A stretch of 64,000 nt of DNA from Mangrovibacter phragmitis (GCF_001655675.1 NZ_LYRP01000012.1:248001-312000), one strand, 5' to 3'; positions 10,023-20,800 are shown, numbered from the stretch's first letter. The notes: generated from the letters alone by a model not told the origin. Translations and numbers: made by a program.

Positions 10023-10847
10023 TTACGCATTAAGGGCTTCAGCCATTGGCGTGACGCCAAAGCGTTTGCCAAGGGCTATCAGTTGTTCTGTGGTGATGGT
10101 TTGTTTCATTCCGCCCATCGACAATACTTTCACCAGAACCTGGGAAGATTTCTCTGCGGTATCTATCAAACCGAACGCTTCGTCTAAGTCAGGCCCGGTA
10201 CCGAAGACACCGTGGTGCGGCCACAGCACCAGGCTGTGAGATTTCATTTGTTCTGCGGTGGCGCTACCAATGCCATCGGTGCCTGGCACCATCCAGGGCA
10301 CAATGCCAATGCCGTTCGGGAACACCACCAGGCATTCCGTGCTGCCTTCCCACAATTTGCGGGTGAAGCTGGCAGCATTGAGTGGCAGAACATAAGTCAG
10401 GGCAATCAGGTTAGTGGCGTGGCAATGCATGATTACCCGGTCGCGGTCGCCTGAAAGCTGTTTACGCACGGCATGAGATTGCAGGTGCGCGGCCAGTTCA
10501 GAAGTGGGCAGGCCGCCTTCACTCAGGCCCCAGTGAATATGGTAAGCCATGCCGTCATCAGTAATGCGCAGCAGCACCAGGTTTGCGGCTGGGTCAATCT
10601 GTACATTACGGAAGAATTTGCCGGAGCCGGTGACCAGGAACCAGCATCCTGCCAGTTCTTTCGCGGGCTGAGTCAGTTCTTCGCAGCGTGGCTCTGCATA
10701 GAAGTCATTGCGATAAGGTTCCACATCTGCGGCGTCCACACGCAGGCTGATATTGCCGCCATTACGCTCATCCCAGCCTTTGAGCCACATATCACTGGTG
10801 GCTTTAACCATTCCGGTTACAAACCAGGAAGAAAGAATAGATTGCAT
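10023..10847 (-). CDS. rhaD: Rhamnulose-1-phosphate aldolase
   Basis: 274 residues, as in E. coli. It is a class II zinc aldolase that splits L-rhamnulose 1-phosphate into dihydroxyacetone phosphate and L-lactaldehyde. Zn ligands His141 and His143 (MHCHATN) and His212 (LWPHHGVFG), and the catalytic Glu117 and Glu171, are all in place. Third gene of the rhaBAD operon, ending 11 nt before the reductase gene. Confidence 0.97.
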   Translation of the reverse strand: MQSILSSWFVTGMVKATSDMWLKGWDERNGGNISLRVDAADVEPYRNDFYAEPRCEELTQPAKELAGCWFLVTGSGKFFRNVQIDPAANLVLLRITDDGMAYHIHWGLSEGGLPTSELAAHLQSHAVRKQLSGDRDRVIMHCHATNLIALTYVLPLNAASFTRKLWEGSTECLVVFPNGIGIVPWMVPGTDGIGSATAEQMKSHSLVLWPHHGVFGTGPDLDEAFGLIDTAEKSSQVLVKVLSMGGMKQTITTEQLIALGKRFGVTPMAEALNA

Positions 10848-10856
10848 GTGAACTCC

Positions 10857-12113
10857 TTAGCGTTGACGTAAAACGTCGTTTTCATAATGGCGAACGGTGG
10901 TGAGCCAGGAGGCATCAGCCGGGGTATCGTGTTGCTGGCAATAACGTTCCCAGACTGCCTGCCATGGCAGTGATTTTTGCTCTTCGAGCAGCGCCAGGCG
11001 TGCTGTATAGTCGCCTTCCAGCTCTAGCTGGCGCAGTTTTGCGGTAGGTTCCAGTAAGGCGCGCAACAGGGCTTTTTTCATATTGCGGGTGCCAATCACC
11101 CAGGCGGCGATACGGTTAATCGAGGCATCAAAGAAATCGAGACCAATGTGTACGCGGTCGAACAAGTTGTTGCGCACAATTTCACTGGCGATGGCCTGGG
11201 TTTCATCATCGAGCAGCACAACGTGGTCGCTGTCCCAGCGTACCGGGCGGCTGACGTGCAGCAACAGGCGCGGCACATACAACATGGCGGCGGATATTTT
11301 GTCGGAGATAACTTCGGTTGGGTGGAAGTGGCCGGCATCCAGGCACAGTGCGGTCTGGCGACTGGTGGCGTAACCCATGTAGAACTCGCTGGAACCTACG
11401 GTGTAGCTTTCTGCGCCAATACCGAACAGTTTGCTTTCTACCGCATCGATATGGTGAGCCGGGTTGAGTTTTTCACTGATGATTTCATCCAGCGCGGCCA
11501 GTAAACGCTGGCGCGGGGCGAGGCGGTCTACCGTGATGTCTTTCATGCCATCCGGGATCCAGATATTCATCACAGAGGGTGTGCCCAACTGTTCGCCAAA
11601 ATAGGCGGAAATACGGCGGCTGGCTTTGCAGTGATCAATCCAGAACTGGCGGATTTTGTCGTCCGGGTGGGACAGCGTGAAGCCATCGGCACTCAGCGGG
11701 TGCGAAAAGCAGGTGGGGTTAAAATCCAGCCCCAGTTTTTGCGCTTTCGCCCAGTTCACCCAGTTGGCGAAATGTTCTGGTTTTATCTCATCGCGTTCAA
11801 CAGGTGTTGCTGATTCCAGATAAATAGCGTGCAGATTCAGGCGTTTTGGCCCGGGGATCAGGCTCATCGCTTGTTCTAAATCGGCCCGTAATTCTGCGGC
11901 GGTGCGTGCTTTCCCCGGGTAATTACCGGTGGCCTGAATGCCGCCAGTCAGCGCGCCTTCCGGGTTTTCAAAACCCACGACATCATCGCCCTGCCAGCAG
12001 TGCATGGAAACAGGCAGGCGGTCCAGTTGTTGCAGGGCTTTCTCAGCATCCACACCCGCTGCAGCAAAGCGTTGTTTTGCCAGTTCCCAGGCTTGATCAA
12101 GTTGAGTGCTCAT
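10857..12113 (-). CDS. rhaA: L-rhamnose isomerase
   Basis: 418 residues from the ATG at 12113, which overlaps the rhaB stop codon (ATGA) and has AAGGAG eight bases upstream; a TTG two codons earlier is a less likely start. It converts L-rhamnose to L-rhamnulose with a divalent metal. The metal-site segments [11 protein letters not shown] and [13 protein letters not shown] are intact, and the sequence follows E. coli RhaA (419 aa) throughout. Confidence 0.97.
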   Translation of the reverse strand: MSTQLDQAWELAKQRFAAAGVDAEKALQQLDRLPVSMHCWQGDDVVGFENPEGALTGGIQATGNYPGKARTAAELRADLEQAMSLIPGPKRLNLHAIYLESATPVERDEIKPEHFANWVNWAKAQKLGLDFNPTCFSHPLSADGFTLSHPDDKIRQFWIDHCKASRRISAYFGEQLGTPSVMNIWIPDGMKDITVDRLAPRQRLLAALDEIISEKLNPAHHIDAVESKLFGIGAESYTVGSSEFYMGYATSRQTALCLDAGHFHPTEVISDKISAAMLYVPRLLLHVSRPVRWDSDHVVLLDDETQAIASEIVRNNLFDRVHIGLDFFDASINRIAAWVIGTRNMKKALLRALLEPTAKLRQLELEGDYTARLALLEEQKSLPWQAVWERYCQQHDTPADASWLTTVRHYENDVLRQR

Positions 12114-13582
12114 GCGCAAAGCTCCTTATTCGGTTGAAGTTGTTGTGGAAACTGCGCGACATAGCGGGCAATTTCACTGTCTGAATCGGGTTGGAAATGG
12201 GTAAGTGGTTGGCTGCTGAACACCACATAGCGGAAGTCATCGACATCGTGGATGTCATCCAGCGCCATGAGCTGGCAGCCGATATTGCCCAGAGTCGAGG
12301 CTTCAGTTGGGCCTGCGATAACAGGTATGCCGCAGGCGTCAGCACAAAGCTGGTTAAGGAAATGGTTCTGGCTGCCACCGCCAACAATATGCAGTGCATC
12401 GAACGGGCGATTGCGCAGATTGGCCAGTTCACGCAGGGTGTCTGCGTAGAGCAACGCCAGGCTGTCGAAAATGCAGCGCGCCAGTTGAGCATCATCTTCA
12501 GGAATTGCCTGGTGGGTTTCCCGGCAGGCGGCCTGAATTTCCCGCCCCATATTGTCCGGGTTGATAAAACGGTCATCGTTGGGGTTAATCAGCGAGCGGC
12601 AGGCGGGGAGCGCTTTTGCCCGCTCAATCAGGTCTGGTAAATCAGTGACCTGGTATTCACGGCAGACACGTTGCAGTAACCACAGGCCCATAATGTTTTT
12701 CAGCACCCGGTAGCGCCCTTCAGCGCCGCCTTCATTGGTGATGTTCGCGGCCAGTGCCGCCGGGTTGGTCCAGGGACGACGGCTTTCAAAGCCCATCAGA
12801 GACCAGGTGCCAGACGAAATCCAGGCGGCGTTTTTGCTTTGCAGGGGCACAGCAAGTACGGCGCTGGCAGTATCATGGGTTGCGACAGAAACCAGTGGAA
12901 TACGTTTCCCTTCGCGGCATACCCAGTGGCCAATCAGGTTGCCGGGGTGGGTGGGGGCGCCAAACCAGTGGGCTGGCACGCCTGCCCAGCCCAGCAGTTC
13001 CTGGTCCCAGTTATCGGTGTTGATATTCACCAACTGTGTGGTTGTGGCGTTGGTGTATTCCCAGTTGAGGTTGCCGGTAAGGCGAAACGCCAGGTAATCG
13101 GGGATCAACAAGGCATGGGCTACCTGCCCCTGCAGTTCCGGTTGTTGTTCAGCCAGTGCTCTTAGTTGGTACAGCGTATTGAATGGCAGAAACTGGATGC
13201 CGGTTTTGCGGTAGATAACCTCTTTACCCAGCGTGTGAAATGCTCCGGCCATCACGCCATCTGTGCGGCTGTCACGGTAGGAAACCGGCAGGCCAACTCG
13301 CTGGCCGTTGGCGTCAATCAGGACAAAATCCACGCCCCAGGTATCAATGCCAATGCTGTCTACGGTAATGCCGTGGTCGCAGACTTGTTGCAGACCCGTG
13401 CGAATTTCCTGTTCCAGCTTATCCACATCCCAGGTATCAAAGCCGTCAACCGTTTTCAGGCAATTAGCGAAGCGGTGAATTTCTGTTAACGCTATCTGGC
13501 GCTGAATGTTGTCGTAGGTTGCCAGCATTACCCGGCCACTTGAGGCGCCCAGGTCAACCGCGACGCAATGGCGAATCGTCAT
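12110..13582 (-). CDS. rhaB: Rhamnulokinase
   Basis: 490 residues, FGGY sugar kinase (E. coli 489). It phosphorylates L-rhamnulose at O1 with ATP. The N-terminal phosphate motif [13 protein letters not shown], the substrate segment [13 protein letters not shown] and the C-terminal ATP-site motif HIVGGGSQN are present. It is first in the operon, divergent from rhaS across 303 bp that hold CRP and RhaS/RhaR sites. Confidence 0.97.
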   Translation of the reverse strand: MTIRHCVAVDLGASSGRVMLATYDNIQRQIALTEIHRFANCLKTVDGFDTWDVDKLEQEIRTGLQQVCDHGITVDSIGIDTWGVDFVLIDANGQRVGLPVSYRDSRTDGVMAGAFHTLGKEVIYRKTGIQFLPFNTLYQLRALAEQQPELQGQVAHALLIPDYLAFRLTGNLNWEYTNATTTQLVNINTDNWDQELLGWAGVPAHWFGAPTHPGNLIGHWVCREGKRIPLVSVATHDTASAVLAVPLQSKNAAWISSGTWSLMGFESRRPWTNPAALAANITNEGGAEGRYRVLKNIMGLWLLQRVCREYQVTDLPDLIERAKALPACRSLINPNDDRFINPDNMGREIQAACRETHQAIPEDDAQLARCIFDSLALLYADTLRELANLRNRPFDALHIVGGGSQNHFLNQLCADACGIPVIAGPTEASTLGNIGCQLMALDDIHDVDDFRYVVFSSQPLTHFQPDSDSEIARYVAQFPQQLQPNKELCA

Positions 13583-13614
13583 GTTGGGTATCCTTTCTGA
13601 AGTTGATACCCGCC

Positions 13615-13620
13615 AGTCTA
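13615..13620 (-). promoter_or_regulatory. Probable -10 hexamer of the rhaBAD promoter
   Basis: TAGACT on the minus strand, 33 bases before the rhaB ATG, in the context TAGACTGG as I recall it for the E. coli rhaBAD promoter. No good -35 is seen, as expected for a RhaS-dependent promoter. The activator site should lie just upstream, around 13640-13690. Confidence 0.5.
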
Positions 13621-13693
13621 CGGAGTGGCTGCCTTTGCCACCTTTTTACCAATGACAACGGAAAATTGGGGCTGGCAAACAGATAAAGTTGAA

Positions 13694-13709
13694 CGTGAGG
13701 CACTTCACA
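13694..13709. promoter_or_regulatory. CRP site 1 in the rhaB-rhaS intergenic region
   Basis: CGTGA-GGCACT-TCACA matches 9 of 10 bases of the TGTGA-N6-TCACA consensus. It lies on the rhaB side, as expected for activation of rhaBAD. Confidence 0.65.
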
Positions 13710-13739
13710 GTTTGCTGTTTAACCGTGAAAAGTATGTGG

Positions 13740-13755
13740 TGTGATGCTTTCCACA
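13740..13755. promoter_or_regulatory. CRP site 2 in the rhaB-rhaS intergenic region
   Basis: TGTGA-TGCTTT-CCACA matches 9 of 10 consensus bases. It is 46 bp from site 1 and about 130 bp from the rhaS start, so it could serve rhaSR. Confidence 0.65.
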
Positions 13756-13885
13756 GTTTCGAAGAATACCCGCTGTTTCTTGAAAAAATGGCGCAGAACT
13801 GCGTTTTTCACGTCAAAAACTTAAGGTGACAACCGCAGTGCTTATCTACTATCAGTCCACACTTAACTCCGTGTGGGAGGTAATG

Positions 13886-14722
13886 ATGACGGTATTACAT
13901 AGCGTTGATTTTTTCCCATCGAAGGGGGCTTCAGTAGCAATTGAACCCCGGTTGCCACAGGTGGCATTTCCGGAACATCACCATGATTTTTGTGAAATTG
14001 TGATTGTTGAGCATGGAACTGGCACTCATATTTTTAATGGTCAGCCTTATACCCTGAGTGGTGGTTCTGTGTGTTTTGTGCGCGAGCATGACCGGCATTT
14101 ATACGAACATACTGAAAATCTGTTTCTGACCAATGTGTTGTACCGTTCTCCTGGCGGGTTCAGTTTTTTATCCGGTCTGGAAAAGCTGTTGCCGCAGGAA
14201 CAGGATGGCTTTTATCCCTCGCACTGGCGCGTCAGCCAGAACGTGTTACAGCAAATAAAACCCTTATTGAACCAACTGGAACTTGCAGGTGATAACCCCG
14301 AAATTAACGCCGTTGCCTGCAGAGAAATGGCATTTATGCAACTGCTGGTTTTGTTACGCCAGGGCAGCCTTGCCCAGAATCACCCCAGCCCGGACGGCCG
14401 GGTGGACCAGCTACTAAGCTGGCTGGAGCAGCACTTTGCTGAAGATGTTTGTTGGGATGTGCTCGCAGAGCAGCATGCGCTTTCATTACGTACATTGCAC
14501 CGCCAGCTTAAACAGCGCACCGGGTTAACACCTCAGCGCTATCTGAACCGCCTGCGGTTGATCAAAGCGCGCCATTTATTGCGCCACTCTGAAGACAGCA
14601 TTACCAATATTGCCTACCAGTGCGGGTTTGGTGACAGTAACCATTTTTCGACGCTGTTTAAACGCGAGTTCACCTGGTCGCCACGGGATATTCGCCTGGG
14701 GCGCGACACACAACTGCAGTAA
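13886..14722 (+). CDS. rhaS: AraC-family activator of rhaBAD and rhaT
   Basis: 278 residues from the ATG at 13886, equal to E. coli RhaS; GGGAGG ends five bases before it, which selects this codon over the adjacent ATG at 13883. The N-terminal cupin binds L-rhamnose. The C-terminal two helix-turn-helix units ([21 protein letters not shown] and the segment ending [14 protein letters not shown]) bind the rhaBAD and rhaT promoters. Followed by rhaR. Confidence 0.95.
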   Translation: MTVLHSVDFFPSKGASVAIEPRLPQVAFPEHHHDFCEIVIVEHGTGTHIFNGQPYTLSGGSVCFVREHDRHLYEHTENLFLTNVLYRSPGGFSFLSGLEKLLPQEQDGFYPSHWRVSQNVLQQIKPLLNQLELAGDNPEINAVACREMAFMQLLVLLRQGSLAQNHPSPDGRVDQLLSWLEQHFAEDVCWDVLAEQHALSLRTLHRQLKQRTGLTPQRYLNRLRLIKARHLLRHSEDSITNIAYQCGFGDSNHFSTLFKREFTWSPRDIRLGRDTQLQ

Positions 14723-14794
14723 CGCGAAGATTATCACCGATTTTTTAGTAGGAAGCATCAATAATGCCTGTTGCGTGATAACCGGAGCGGTACT

Positions 14795-15625
14795 GTGTCC
14801 TGCCATTTGATCCTGAAAAAAAATGATTTTTTCACTTCCGCTACTCAGCCTGTCGTAGTGGCGGACCGCTATCCGCAAAATGTCTTTGCCGAACATACCC
14901 ATGAATTTTGCGAACTGGTGCTGGTGTGGCGTGGTAATGGGCTGCATGTGCTTAACGACCGGCCTTATCGCATTACGTGTGGAGACTTGTTTTATGTCCG
15001 GGCGCAGGACCGGCACAGCTATGAAGTGGTGAACGACCTGGTGTTACACAATGTGATTTATTGCCCGGAACGGCTCACGCTGAATGTGAACTGGGATGAA
15101 TTACTTTCGGGTGAGAACACCACTTGTTCTGATCCGCGCTGGCGGCTGGACAGCCAGGGGATGGCCCTGGCAAAACCACTGATTGACCACCTGGAAAATG
15201 AAACCTTGCGCCAGGAAGACAGCCTTTCCGGCTATGCCGTAGAGAGTTTGTTTTTGCAATTACTGGTAACGCTGAAACGCCACCGTTACCAGCCAACACA
15301 AACTCCAGGCTCGGGGGAAAACCTCGATTTCCTGATGGCGGCACTGGGCCAGAGCCTGGATTCGCCATTTGATCTGGCCGAGTTTTGTGGCCGCCACCAG
15401 TTATCTGAACGGGCGCTGCGCCAGTTATTTCGCCAGCGCACCGGCATGAGTATCAGCCAGTATTTACGCCAGCAGCGCCTGTGCCACGCACAATATTTAT
15501 TACGGAATACGGAGTTGTTAATCAGTGATATTGCCACACGTTGTGGTTTTGAAGACAGTAACTACTTTTCCGTGGTTTTCACGCGAGAAACAGGCATGAC
15601 GCCACGGTTGTGGCGCCAGCGTTAA
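14795..15625 (+). CDS. rhaR: AraC-family activator of rhaSR
   Basis: 276 residues from a GTG at 14795 preceded by GGAG at a good distance; this aligns exactly with the E. coli start ([13 protein letters not shown] against MAHQLKLLKDDFF). A TTG at 14771 would add eight residues. N-terminal cupin senses L-rhamnose; the C-terminal helix-turn-helix pair ends with [20 protein letters not shown]. It activates rhaSR. No ATG is available near the expected start. Confidence 0.92.
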   Translation: MSCHLILKKNDFFTSATQPVVVADRYPQNVFAEHTHEFCELVLVWRGNGLHVLNDRPYRITCGDLFYVRAQDRHSYEVVNDLVLHNVIYCPERLTLNVNWDELLSGENTTCSDPRWRLDSQGMALAKPLIDHLENETLRQEDSLSGYAVESLFLQLLVTLKRHRYQPTQTPGSGENLDFLMAALGQSLDSPFDLAEFCGRHQLSERALRQLFRQRTGMSISQYLRQQRLCHAQYLLRNTELLISDIATRCGFEDSNYFSVVFTRETGMTPRLWRQR

Positions 15626-15651
15626 GTTTGCGGCAGGGCCGGATATTCGCT

Positions 15652-16686
15652 TTATTGCGCCATACCCAGGCCCACAATATTGGCAGCGATAATAATTACC
15701 ACACAACCCACACTCAGCACACCCACCGGGCGGCGGCCCGCATTGTTCCACTCTTTGAGTACCAGCCCGACCAAACCACCACACAGCACATAGAAGCTCA
15801 TATGCAGCATCCAGCTCATATAGTCGTACTGCGCCGGGATGCGGGCGTGGCCCCAGGCATAGAAGAAGAACTGCAGGTACCACATTAATCCACCCAGCAT
15901 GGAAAGTAACACGTTGGTGATAATCAGTGGCTTAGCCAGTGAGAAATCAGCTTTGACAGAGAGGTCTTTCACTTTTGCCAGACGAACAAAACAGAAGCCA
16001 AGGTTCACTACTGCACCGCCGCCCATGATGATGACATAGCTTGGCAGAGCCGTGTACAACGGATCAATGCCTAATGCCGCCGCGGCTTCGTGCATCGGTT
16101 TGGCGGCATCCATGGCGAATGACATCCCGGCAGAGAATATCCCGCACATTACGGCGAGGAGCAGGCCTTTTTTCAGGTTAAAGTCTTCCGCTTTGATACC
16201 CATTTTGCGTTCTTTTAACTGGCCTGCACGGGTCACGATAGCAACGCCAATCACAGCGACCAGAACGCCTGCCAGCGTCATTCGGCCGCCTTCAGTCCCA
16301 ATCAACACCTCAAATTTGCCATTGAGAATGGGCGTCATTAGCGTACCGACAATCAGCGTAATACCGATGGCGATTCCTATCCCCATCGACATCCCGAGGT
16401 AACGCATTGTCAGGCCATAGTTAATGTTCCCGATGCCCCACATTGCGCCGAACAGGAATACAGGCAGCAGTGTCGACAGGCTGAATGAACTGTAATAAGC
16501 CCAGAAGTGAGGCAACAAAATGGCGCTGACCAGCCAGGGCAGCACAATCCATGAAACTATCCCGCCGACCGACCACATGGTTTCCCATGACCAGTTTTTT
16601 ACTTTCTTAAAAGGGGCGTAAAAGCAGGCCGCGCTGGCTGCGCCAACCAGATGCCATAAAATCCCCATGGTAATGGCGTCATTCAT
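15652..16686 (-). CDS. rhaT: L-rhamnose-proton symporter
   Basis: 344 residues from the ATG at 16686, same as E. coli RhaT. It has about ten hydrophobic segments and imports L-rhamnose with a proton across the inner membrane. Segments such as [34 protein letters not shown] and [12 protein letters not shown] match the family closely. It converges on rhaR with 26 nt between stop codons and should be RhaS-activated. Confidence 0.96.
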   Translation of the reverse strand: MNDAITMGILWHLVGAASAACFYAPFKKVKNWSWETMWSVGGIVSWIVLPWLVSAILLPHFWAYYSSFSLSTLLPVFLFGAMWGIGNINYGLTMRYLGMSMGIGIAIGITLIVGTLMTPILNGKFEVLIGTEGGRMTLAGVLVAVIGVAIVTRAGQLKERKMGIKAEDFNLKKGLLLAVMCGIFSAGMSFAMDAAKPMHEAAAALGIDPLYTALPSYVIIMGGGAVVNLGFCFVRLAKVKDLSVKADFSLAKPLIITNVLLSMLGGLMWYLQFFFYAWGHARIPAQYDYMSWMLHMSFYVLCGGLVGLVLKEWNNAGRRPVGVLSVGCVVIIIAANIVGLGMAQ

Positions 16687-16906
16687 CCTCAAACCCTCGT
16701 TGTTATTGAATGCCGGGCGCGTAAATGCACCTGATACTGGCGAGTGTATGGGGCGGCGTCATTACGAACCTTCAGGCAAATGACGCAGGGTGATGAAAGC
16801 TGGCAAAAATCAGTGGGTGGGCGCGATGAAGATCACAATTCAGTATTTTGGTGAATAATTTGCGGTAAATTCGAGTCTTTTTGCTCGGTTAAACGCCGCC
16901 TGTCAT

Positions 16907-16938
16907 CAAAAGCCCGCCAGTAGCCTGAACTGGCGGGC
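16907..16938 (-). terminator. Terminator of the TRAP transporter operon
   Basis: Arms GCCCGCCAGT (16912-16921) and ACTGGCGGGC (16929-16938) pair perfectly; TTTT follows in the minus direction. It lies 8 nt beyond the large-subunit stop codon. The remaining 220 bp up to rhaT should hold the rhaT promoter, but I cannot define it. Confidence 0.85.
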
Positions 16939-16946
16939 AGAATCCA

Positions 16947-18254
16947 TTACATCACACCCAGTAAGCGGGGCAGGAATAATGTGATTTCAGGTACAAAGGT
17001 AATCAGCAGCAGCACACCAATAATGGCAGCGTAGAAAGGCATTAACGGGCGGATGACGTCTTCTACTTTTACCCGGCCGACACTGGCGCCGACATACAAC
17101 CCACTACCAACAGGTGGCGTGATCGTCCCGATCGCCAGGTTGTAGATCATGATGATCCCAAAATGCACCGGATCGACACCCAGTTTTACCATAATCGGCA
17201 GCAGGATCGGCGTGAAAATCAGAATGGCCGGGCCGATATCCATAAAAGCGCCAATCACCAGTAAAAATGCCGTAATCACCAGAAGAATAACGATTTTGTT
17301 CTCGGATATGCCCAGTAATAATTTGCTGAGCGCCGCCGGAATACTGGTTATCGACATGGAAAATGACATGGCAGAAGAGGTGGCAAGCAGGAACATAATA
17401 ATGCCGGTCATAACCACGGTTTGCACAAAGACGCCGGGTAAATCTTTCAGCGCCAGGGTTTTGTATAACACCAGAGTCAGAAACAGGGTATACACCACCG
17501 CAATGGCGGAGGCCTCAATGGCGGTAAAAATCCCCATCACAATACCGCCTACGATAATCACAATCAGCAACAGGCTGGGTACGGCCTCCAGCGTTACTTT
17601 CCAGGCAACCCCTTTTTGCAGGGCGAAAAAGACACGGTAGTTGTTACGCTTAGCCACCACAAGTGTTACCAACATGCAGCCCACACCCCACAGGCAGCCT
17701 GCTACCATACCGCCAGCAAACAAGGCGGCAATAGATGTTCCGCCGCTTGCCAGCGCATAGAGAATGAATGCGGTAGTCGGTGGGATTAACATCCCCGTGG
17801 GCGCGGAAGCAATGTTAACGGCCGAAGCGAATCCCCGGTTATAACCTTCTTTAGCGCTCATGGGCACCATCACACCGCCAATAGAAGTCGAAGCGGCAAT
17901 GGCCGAGCCGGAAATTGCACCAAACATCATATTGCCGACGATGTTGGTATAAGAGAGTGAGCCTGGCAGCCTGCCAGTGAACAGTTTGGCAAAATTTACC
18001 AGCCGGGTGGCAATTCCGCCGCTGTTCATGATGACCCCGGAGAGAATAAAGAAAGGGACAGCCAGCAAAGAGAAGCTGTCCAGGCTGGAAAACATTTTCT
18101 GTGCGGTGGCAAACATAGCGATATCAAATGGCAGAACCAGCAGCATGGTGCTGCAGGAGGCCACCACAATACAGATACCAATGGGCGCACCTAACCCCAG
18201 AAGCACCACAAACACAGCGATTAACAGCCCGGAGGCCAGCACGGGATCAATCAT
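16947..18254 (-). CDS. TRAP transporter large permease (DctM family)
   Basis: 435 residues from the ATG at 18254 with GGAGG six bases upstream; an upstream in-frame start would overlap the previous gene by 74 nt. It is a 12-helix inner-membrane protein of the ion-transporter superfamily, the sodium- or proton-coupled subunit of a tripartite ATP-independent periplasmic (TRAP) transporter. Family segments such as GDIGPAILIFTPILLPI-like IGAFMDIGPAILIF and TITPPVGSGLYVGASV are present. It overlaps the small subunit gene by 8 nt. Ligand unknown. Confidence 0.9.
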   Translation of the reverse strand: MIDPVLASGLLIAVFVVLLGLGAPIGICIVVASCSTMLLVLPFDIAMFATAQKMFSSLDSFSLLAVPFFILSGVIMNSGGIATRLVNFAKLFTGRLPGSLSYTNIVGNMMFGAISGSAIAASTSIGGVMVPMSAKEGYNRGFASAVNIASAPTGMLIPPTTAFILYALASGGTSIAALFAGGMVAGCLWGVGCMLVTLVVAKRNNYRVFFALQKGVAWKVTLEAVPSLLLIVIIVGGIVMGIFTAIEASAIAVVYTLFLTLVLYKTLALKDLPGVFVQTVVMTGIIMFLLATSSAMSFSMSITSIPAALSKLLLGISENKIVILLVITAFLLVIGAFMDIGPAILIFTPILLPIMVKLGVDPVHFGIIMIYNLAIGTITPPVGSGLYVGASVGRVKVEDVIRPLMPFYAAIIGVLLLITFVPEITLFLPRLLGVM

Positions 18255-18762
18255 GGTTTTCCTCCAGAGACGGGGTAGCAGTGTGTGGCACACCACGTAA
18301 ATTTTTAACGGTCGCAGCAATGTTCAGGATGCTGTAAATGATGATAAGCAGGCCTGAAACCGGCAGAGCGTAGTAGACCTGGCCCATAGGAATTTGTAGC
18401 ACCGGTGATACCTGAAGCATGGAAATACCGGCGATTTTTAACCCGCCAATAATCAGGATATAGAGTGAGAAGAGCGCAAAAGTCAGTTGCAGCACCAGCA
18501 TCCACCAGGCACGCAGGTGCTCAGGCGCCTTATTAAGCAGCAGTGTCAGGCTGATATGTTCCTGTTTCCCGCACACGTAGGCCATGCCCAGCATAGAGAG
18601 CCATACCAAAGAAAAGCGCAGCAGTTCTTCAGTCCAGATGCTGGGCGCGCCTATGACATAGCGGCTGATTACCTGCCAGCAAACGACTACCACCATCATG
18701 GCGAGCAGGGTGCCACCCACAATTTCCAGACCGCGGTCCAGCATGCGTCGGATGTTATTCAT
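18247..18762 (-). CDS. TRAP transporter small permease (DctQ family)
   Basis: 171 residues with four hydrophobic helices and the family motif SIWTEELLRFSLVWLSMLG near residues 40-60. It pairs with the large permease in the inner membrane. It overlaps the binding-protein gene by 4 nt and the large subunit by 8 nt, so the three genes are translated as a unit. Confidence 0.92.
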   Translation of the reverse strand: MNNIRRMLDRGLEIVGGTLLAMMVVVVCWQVISRYVIGAPSIWTEELLRFSLVWLSMLGMAYVCGKQEHISLTLLLNKAPEHLRAWWMLVLQLTFALFSLYILIIGGLKIAGISMLQVSPVLQIPMGQVYYALPVSGLLIIIYSILNIAATVKNLRGVPHTATPSLEENHD

Positions 18763-19757
18763 AACCCCTTCCTCTTGTGTGATTCCATTGCGCGGATTTG
18801 TTGATACAGGTCATTCAACGCAGGCTTGCTCTCCAGGTTTTGGTAAATGGGCTGGACAGCTTGCTGGAATGGTGTGAGGTCAATATCGTTGAACACCACA
18901 CCAAACTGGCTGACGGCGAGCTGTTTGGTGTCTTCAATGGCTTTATCCCACGCCGCTTTTTCGAACTCGATTGCGTCTTTCACGGCCTGCTGCACAATCG
19001 CCAGTTGTTCCGGGGTCAGCTTTTCTTTGGTGAGGTTGCTCATCAGCAGGATATCGGGAATACGGGTGTGCATATCGTAGGTGTAATAACGCGCCACTTC
19101 GCCGTGACGGGCGATAGTCAGTGCGAATTCGTTATTCTCGGCACCATCCAGAATGCCTTGCTGGAGCGAGGTGTAAACTTCAGCCTGGCCCATGGCAATG
19201 GGTGATGCACCCAGTAGCCGCAACGTGGTGATGGCGGTTTCACTCTGCATAACCCGGATTTTTTTCCCTTTCAGGTCGTTAATGCTGCGAATGGGGCCTT
19301 TGCTCATATAAAAATTGCGTGCGCCGGAATCGAACCAGCCAATACCGGTGAACCCTTGTGGTGCGGTGGATTCATACACCGGCCGCATAATGTTCGGGTT
19401 GTCCATCACGGCATAGAAATGCGCTTTGCTGTTAAACAGATATGGCAGAGAAAACACACCATAGTAAGGTGAAAAGCTTTCCAGTAAACCTGAAGAGACC
19501 TTGGTGATATCCACAACACCCACCTGTGCCAGCTCTACCAGTTCGCGCTCGCCGCCCAGTTGCCCGTCTGGAAACCAGAGCACTTTAATATCACCATGAG
19601 TGCGTTGTTCAATCTGCTCGCCCAGGTAATGCAGCGCGTCTTTAACTGGCTGGCTGTTTTCTGCGTAGGCAATGCGTAAGACAGTTTCTGCGTGGCCGGG
19701 CAGGGAGAGAAGCAGGGCGAACAGGCAGGGTAAGATATTTCTGATATTTGGTTTCAT
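18759..19757 (-). CDS. TRAP transporter substrate-binding protein (DctP family)
   Basis: 332 residues. A signal peptide (MKPNIRNILPCLFALLLSL, cut after GHA) sends it to the periplasm. Family features include FPDGQLGGERELVELAQVG and KGKKIRVMQSE, with the conserved Arg of IRVM normally contacting the ligand's carboxylate, so an organic acid such as a sugar acid or dicarboxylate is the likely substrate. Its location between rhaT and sodA suggests, but does not show, a link with rhamnose-derived compounds. First gene of its operon. Confidence 0.92.
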   Translation of the reverse strand: MKPNIRNILPCLFALLLSLPGHAETVLRIAYAENSQPVKDALHYLGEQIEQRTHGDIKVLWFPDGQLGGERELVELAQVGVVDITKVSSGLLESFSPYYGVFSLPYLFNSKAHFYAVMDNPNIMRPVYESTAPQGFTGIGWFDSGARNFYMSKGPIRSINDLKGKKIRVMQSETAITTLRLLGASPIAMGQAEVYTSLQQGILDGAENNEFALTIARHGEVARYYTYDMHTRIPDILLMSNLTKEKLTPEQLAIVQQAVKDAIEFEKAAWDKAIEDTKQLAVSQFGVVFNDIDLTPFQQAVQPIYQNLESKPALNDLYQQIRAMESHKRKGL

Positions 19758-19957
19758 ATAAATCAGTCCGTTATTTTATTTTCGCCATTAAAGTGAAATG
19801 TACGTTGAAACCGGGGGGAATAACCTTTGTAGTTTTGCCAGCAACAGGTAAAAACTGGCGAGAAAAACAGGGTACTGGCGGGGGTTGTCACACTTTTACC
19901 TTTCACTACGCCTGGCGTTTTTTTCATCATGGTGGTGAAAAACCACACACTCTATAC

Positions 19958-19976
19958 GGCATTGATAATCATTTTC
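19958..19976 (+). promoter_or_regulatory. Fur box upstream of sodA
   Basis: GGCATTGATAATCATTTTC matches 15 of 19 bases of the Fur consensus GATAATGATAATCATTATC. It overlaps the -35 region, as in E. coli sodA, where Fur represses under iron-replete conditions. Confidence 0.75.
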
Positions 19977-19999
19977 AATATCATTTAAGTAACTATAAT
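19974..19999 (+). promoter_or_regulatory. sodA promoter
   Basis: A perfect -10 TATAAT at 19994-19999 with a weak TTCAAT-like -35 around 19974-19979, 56 bases before the sodA ATG. Confidence 0.7.
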
Positions 20000-20055
20000 G
20001 ACCAAACTGATTACGCGGCGCTAACAGCCGCCCGACAATAATGGAGATGAGAACG

Positions 20056-20676
20056 ATGAGTTATACACTGCCATCCCTGCCTTATGCTTATGACGCGCTG
20101 GAACCGCACTTCGACAAAATGACGATGGAAATCCATCATACTAAGCACCATCAGACCTATGTGAATAACGCGAATGCTGCGCTGGAAAGCCTGCCAGAGT
20201 TCGCTTCATTATCTGCTGAAGAGCTGATCACCAAACTGGCTGAATTACCGGCAGACAAGCAAACTGTTCTGCGTAACAACGCGGGTGGCCATGCTAACCA
20301 CAGCCTGTTCTGGAAAGGCCTGAAAACCGGTACCACTCTGCAGGGCGACCTGAAAGCGGCCATCGAACGTGATTTTGGTAGCGTTGAAAGCTTCCAGGAA
20401 ACATTTGAAAAAGCGGCTGCAACCCGTTTTGGTTCTGGCTGGGCCTGGCTGGTGGTAAAAGATGGCAAACTGGCCGTGGTTTCTACCGCTAACCAGGACA
20501 ACCCGCTGATGGGTGAAGCTATTTCTGGCGCTTCCGGCTTCCCGATTATTGGCCTGGATGTATGGGAACACGCTTATTACCTGAAATTCCAGAACCGCCG
20601 CCCGGATTACATTAAAGCATTCTGGAACGTAGTTAACTGGGACGAAGCTGCTGCCCGTTTCGCATCAGTGAAATAA
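20056..20676 (+). CDS. sodA: Manganese superoxide dismutase
   Basis: 206 residues from the ATG at 20056, as in E. coli SodA; GGAGATGAG lies just upstream, and in-frame ATGs at 20041 and 20047 would overlap that ribosome binding site. It converts superoxide to oxygen and peroxide in the cytoplasm. Mn ligands His27, His82 ([10 protein letters not shown]) and the DVWEHAYY motif (Asp168, His172) are present, and the Mn-type residues around His82 separate it from SodB. Confidence 0.98.
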   Translation: MSYTLPSLPYAYDALEPHFDKMTMEIHHTKHHQTYVNNANAALESLPEFASLSAEELITKLAELPADKQTVLRNNAGGHANHSLFWKGLKTGTTLQGDLKAAIERDFGSVESFQETFEKAAATRFGSGWAWLVVKDGKLAVVSTANQDNPLMGEAISGASGFPIIGLDVWEHAYYLKFQNRRPDYIKAFWNVVNWDEAAARFASVK

Positions 20677-20800
20677 TCATGGTTCGATAGATAATCCCGG
20701 AGCTTTACAGGTGCTGGAGCCCGGCACAGTGACTGCACCACAGGGAGCGTGGTGAACAGGCAATGGCATACCAGCCTGCTCCGGAGATTGTTCCAGCGTA

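Larger units (their letters stand above)
19758..20055. other. Divergent promoter region between the TRAP operon and sodA
   Basis: 298 bp. The sodA side has a Fur-like box and a TATAAT hexamer. The TRAP side is A/T-rich with no promoter or operator that I can assign. Confidence 0.6.

Noticed and set aside
11148-11504. Long antisense frames over rhaA and other genes
   Set aside because: They lie opposite conserved genes, follow from codon bias of G+C-rich third positions and match nothing I recognise.
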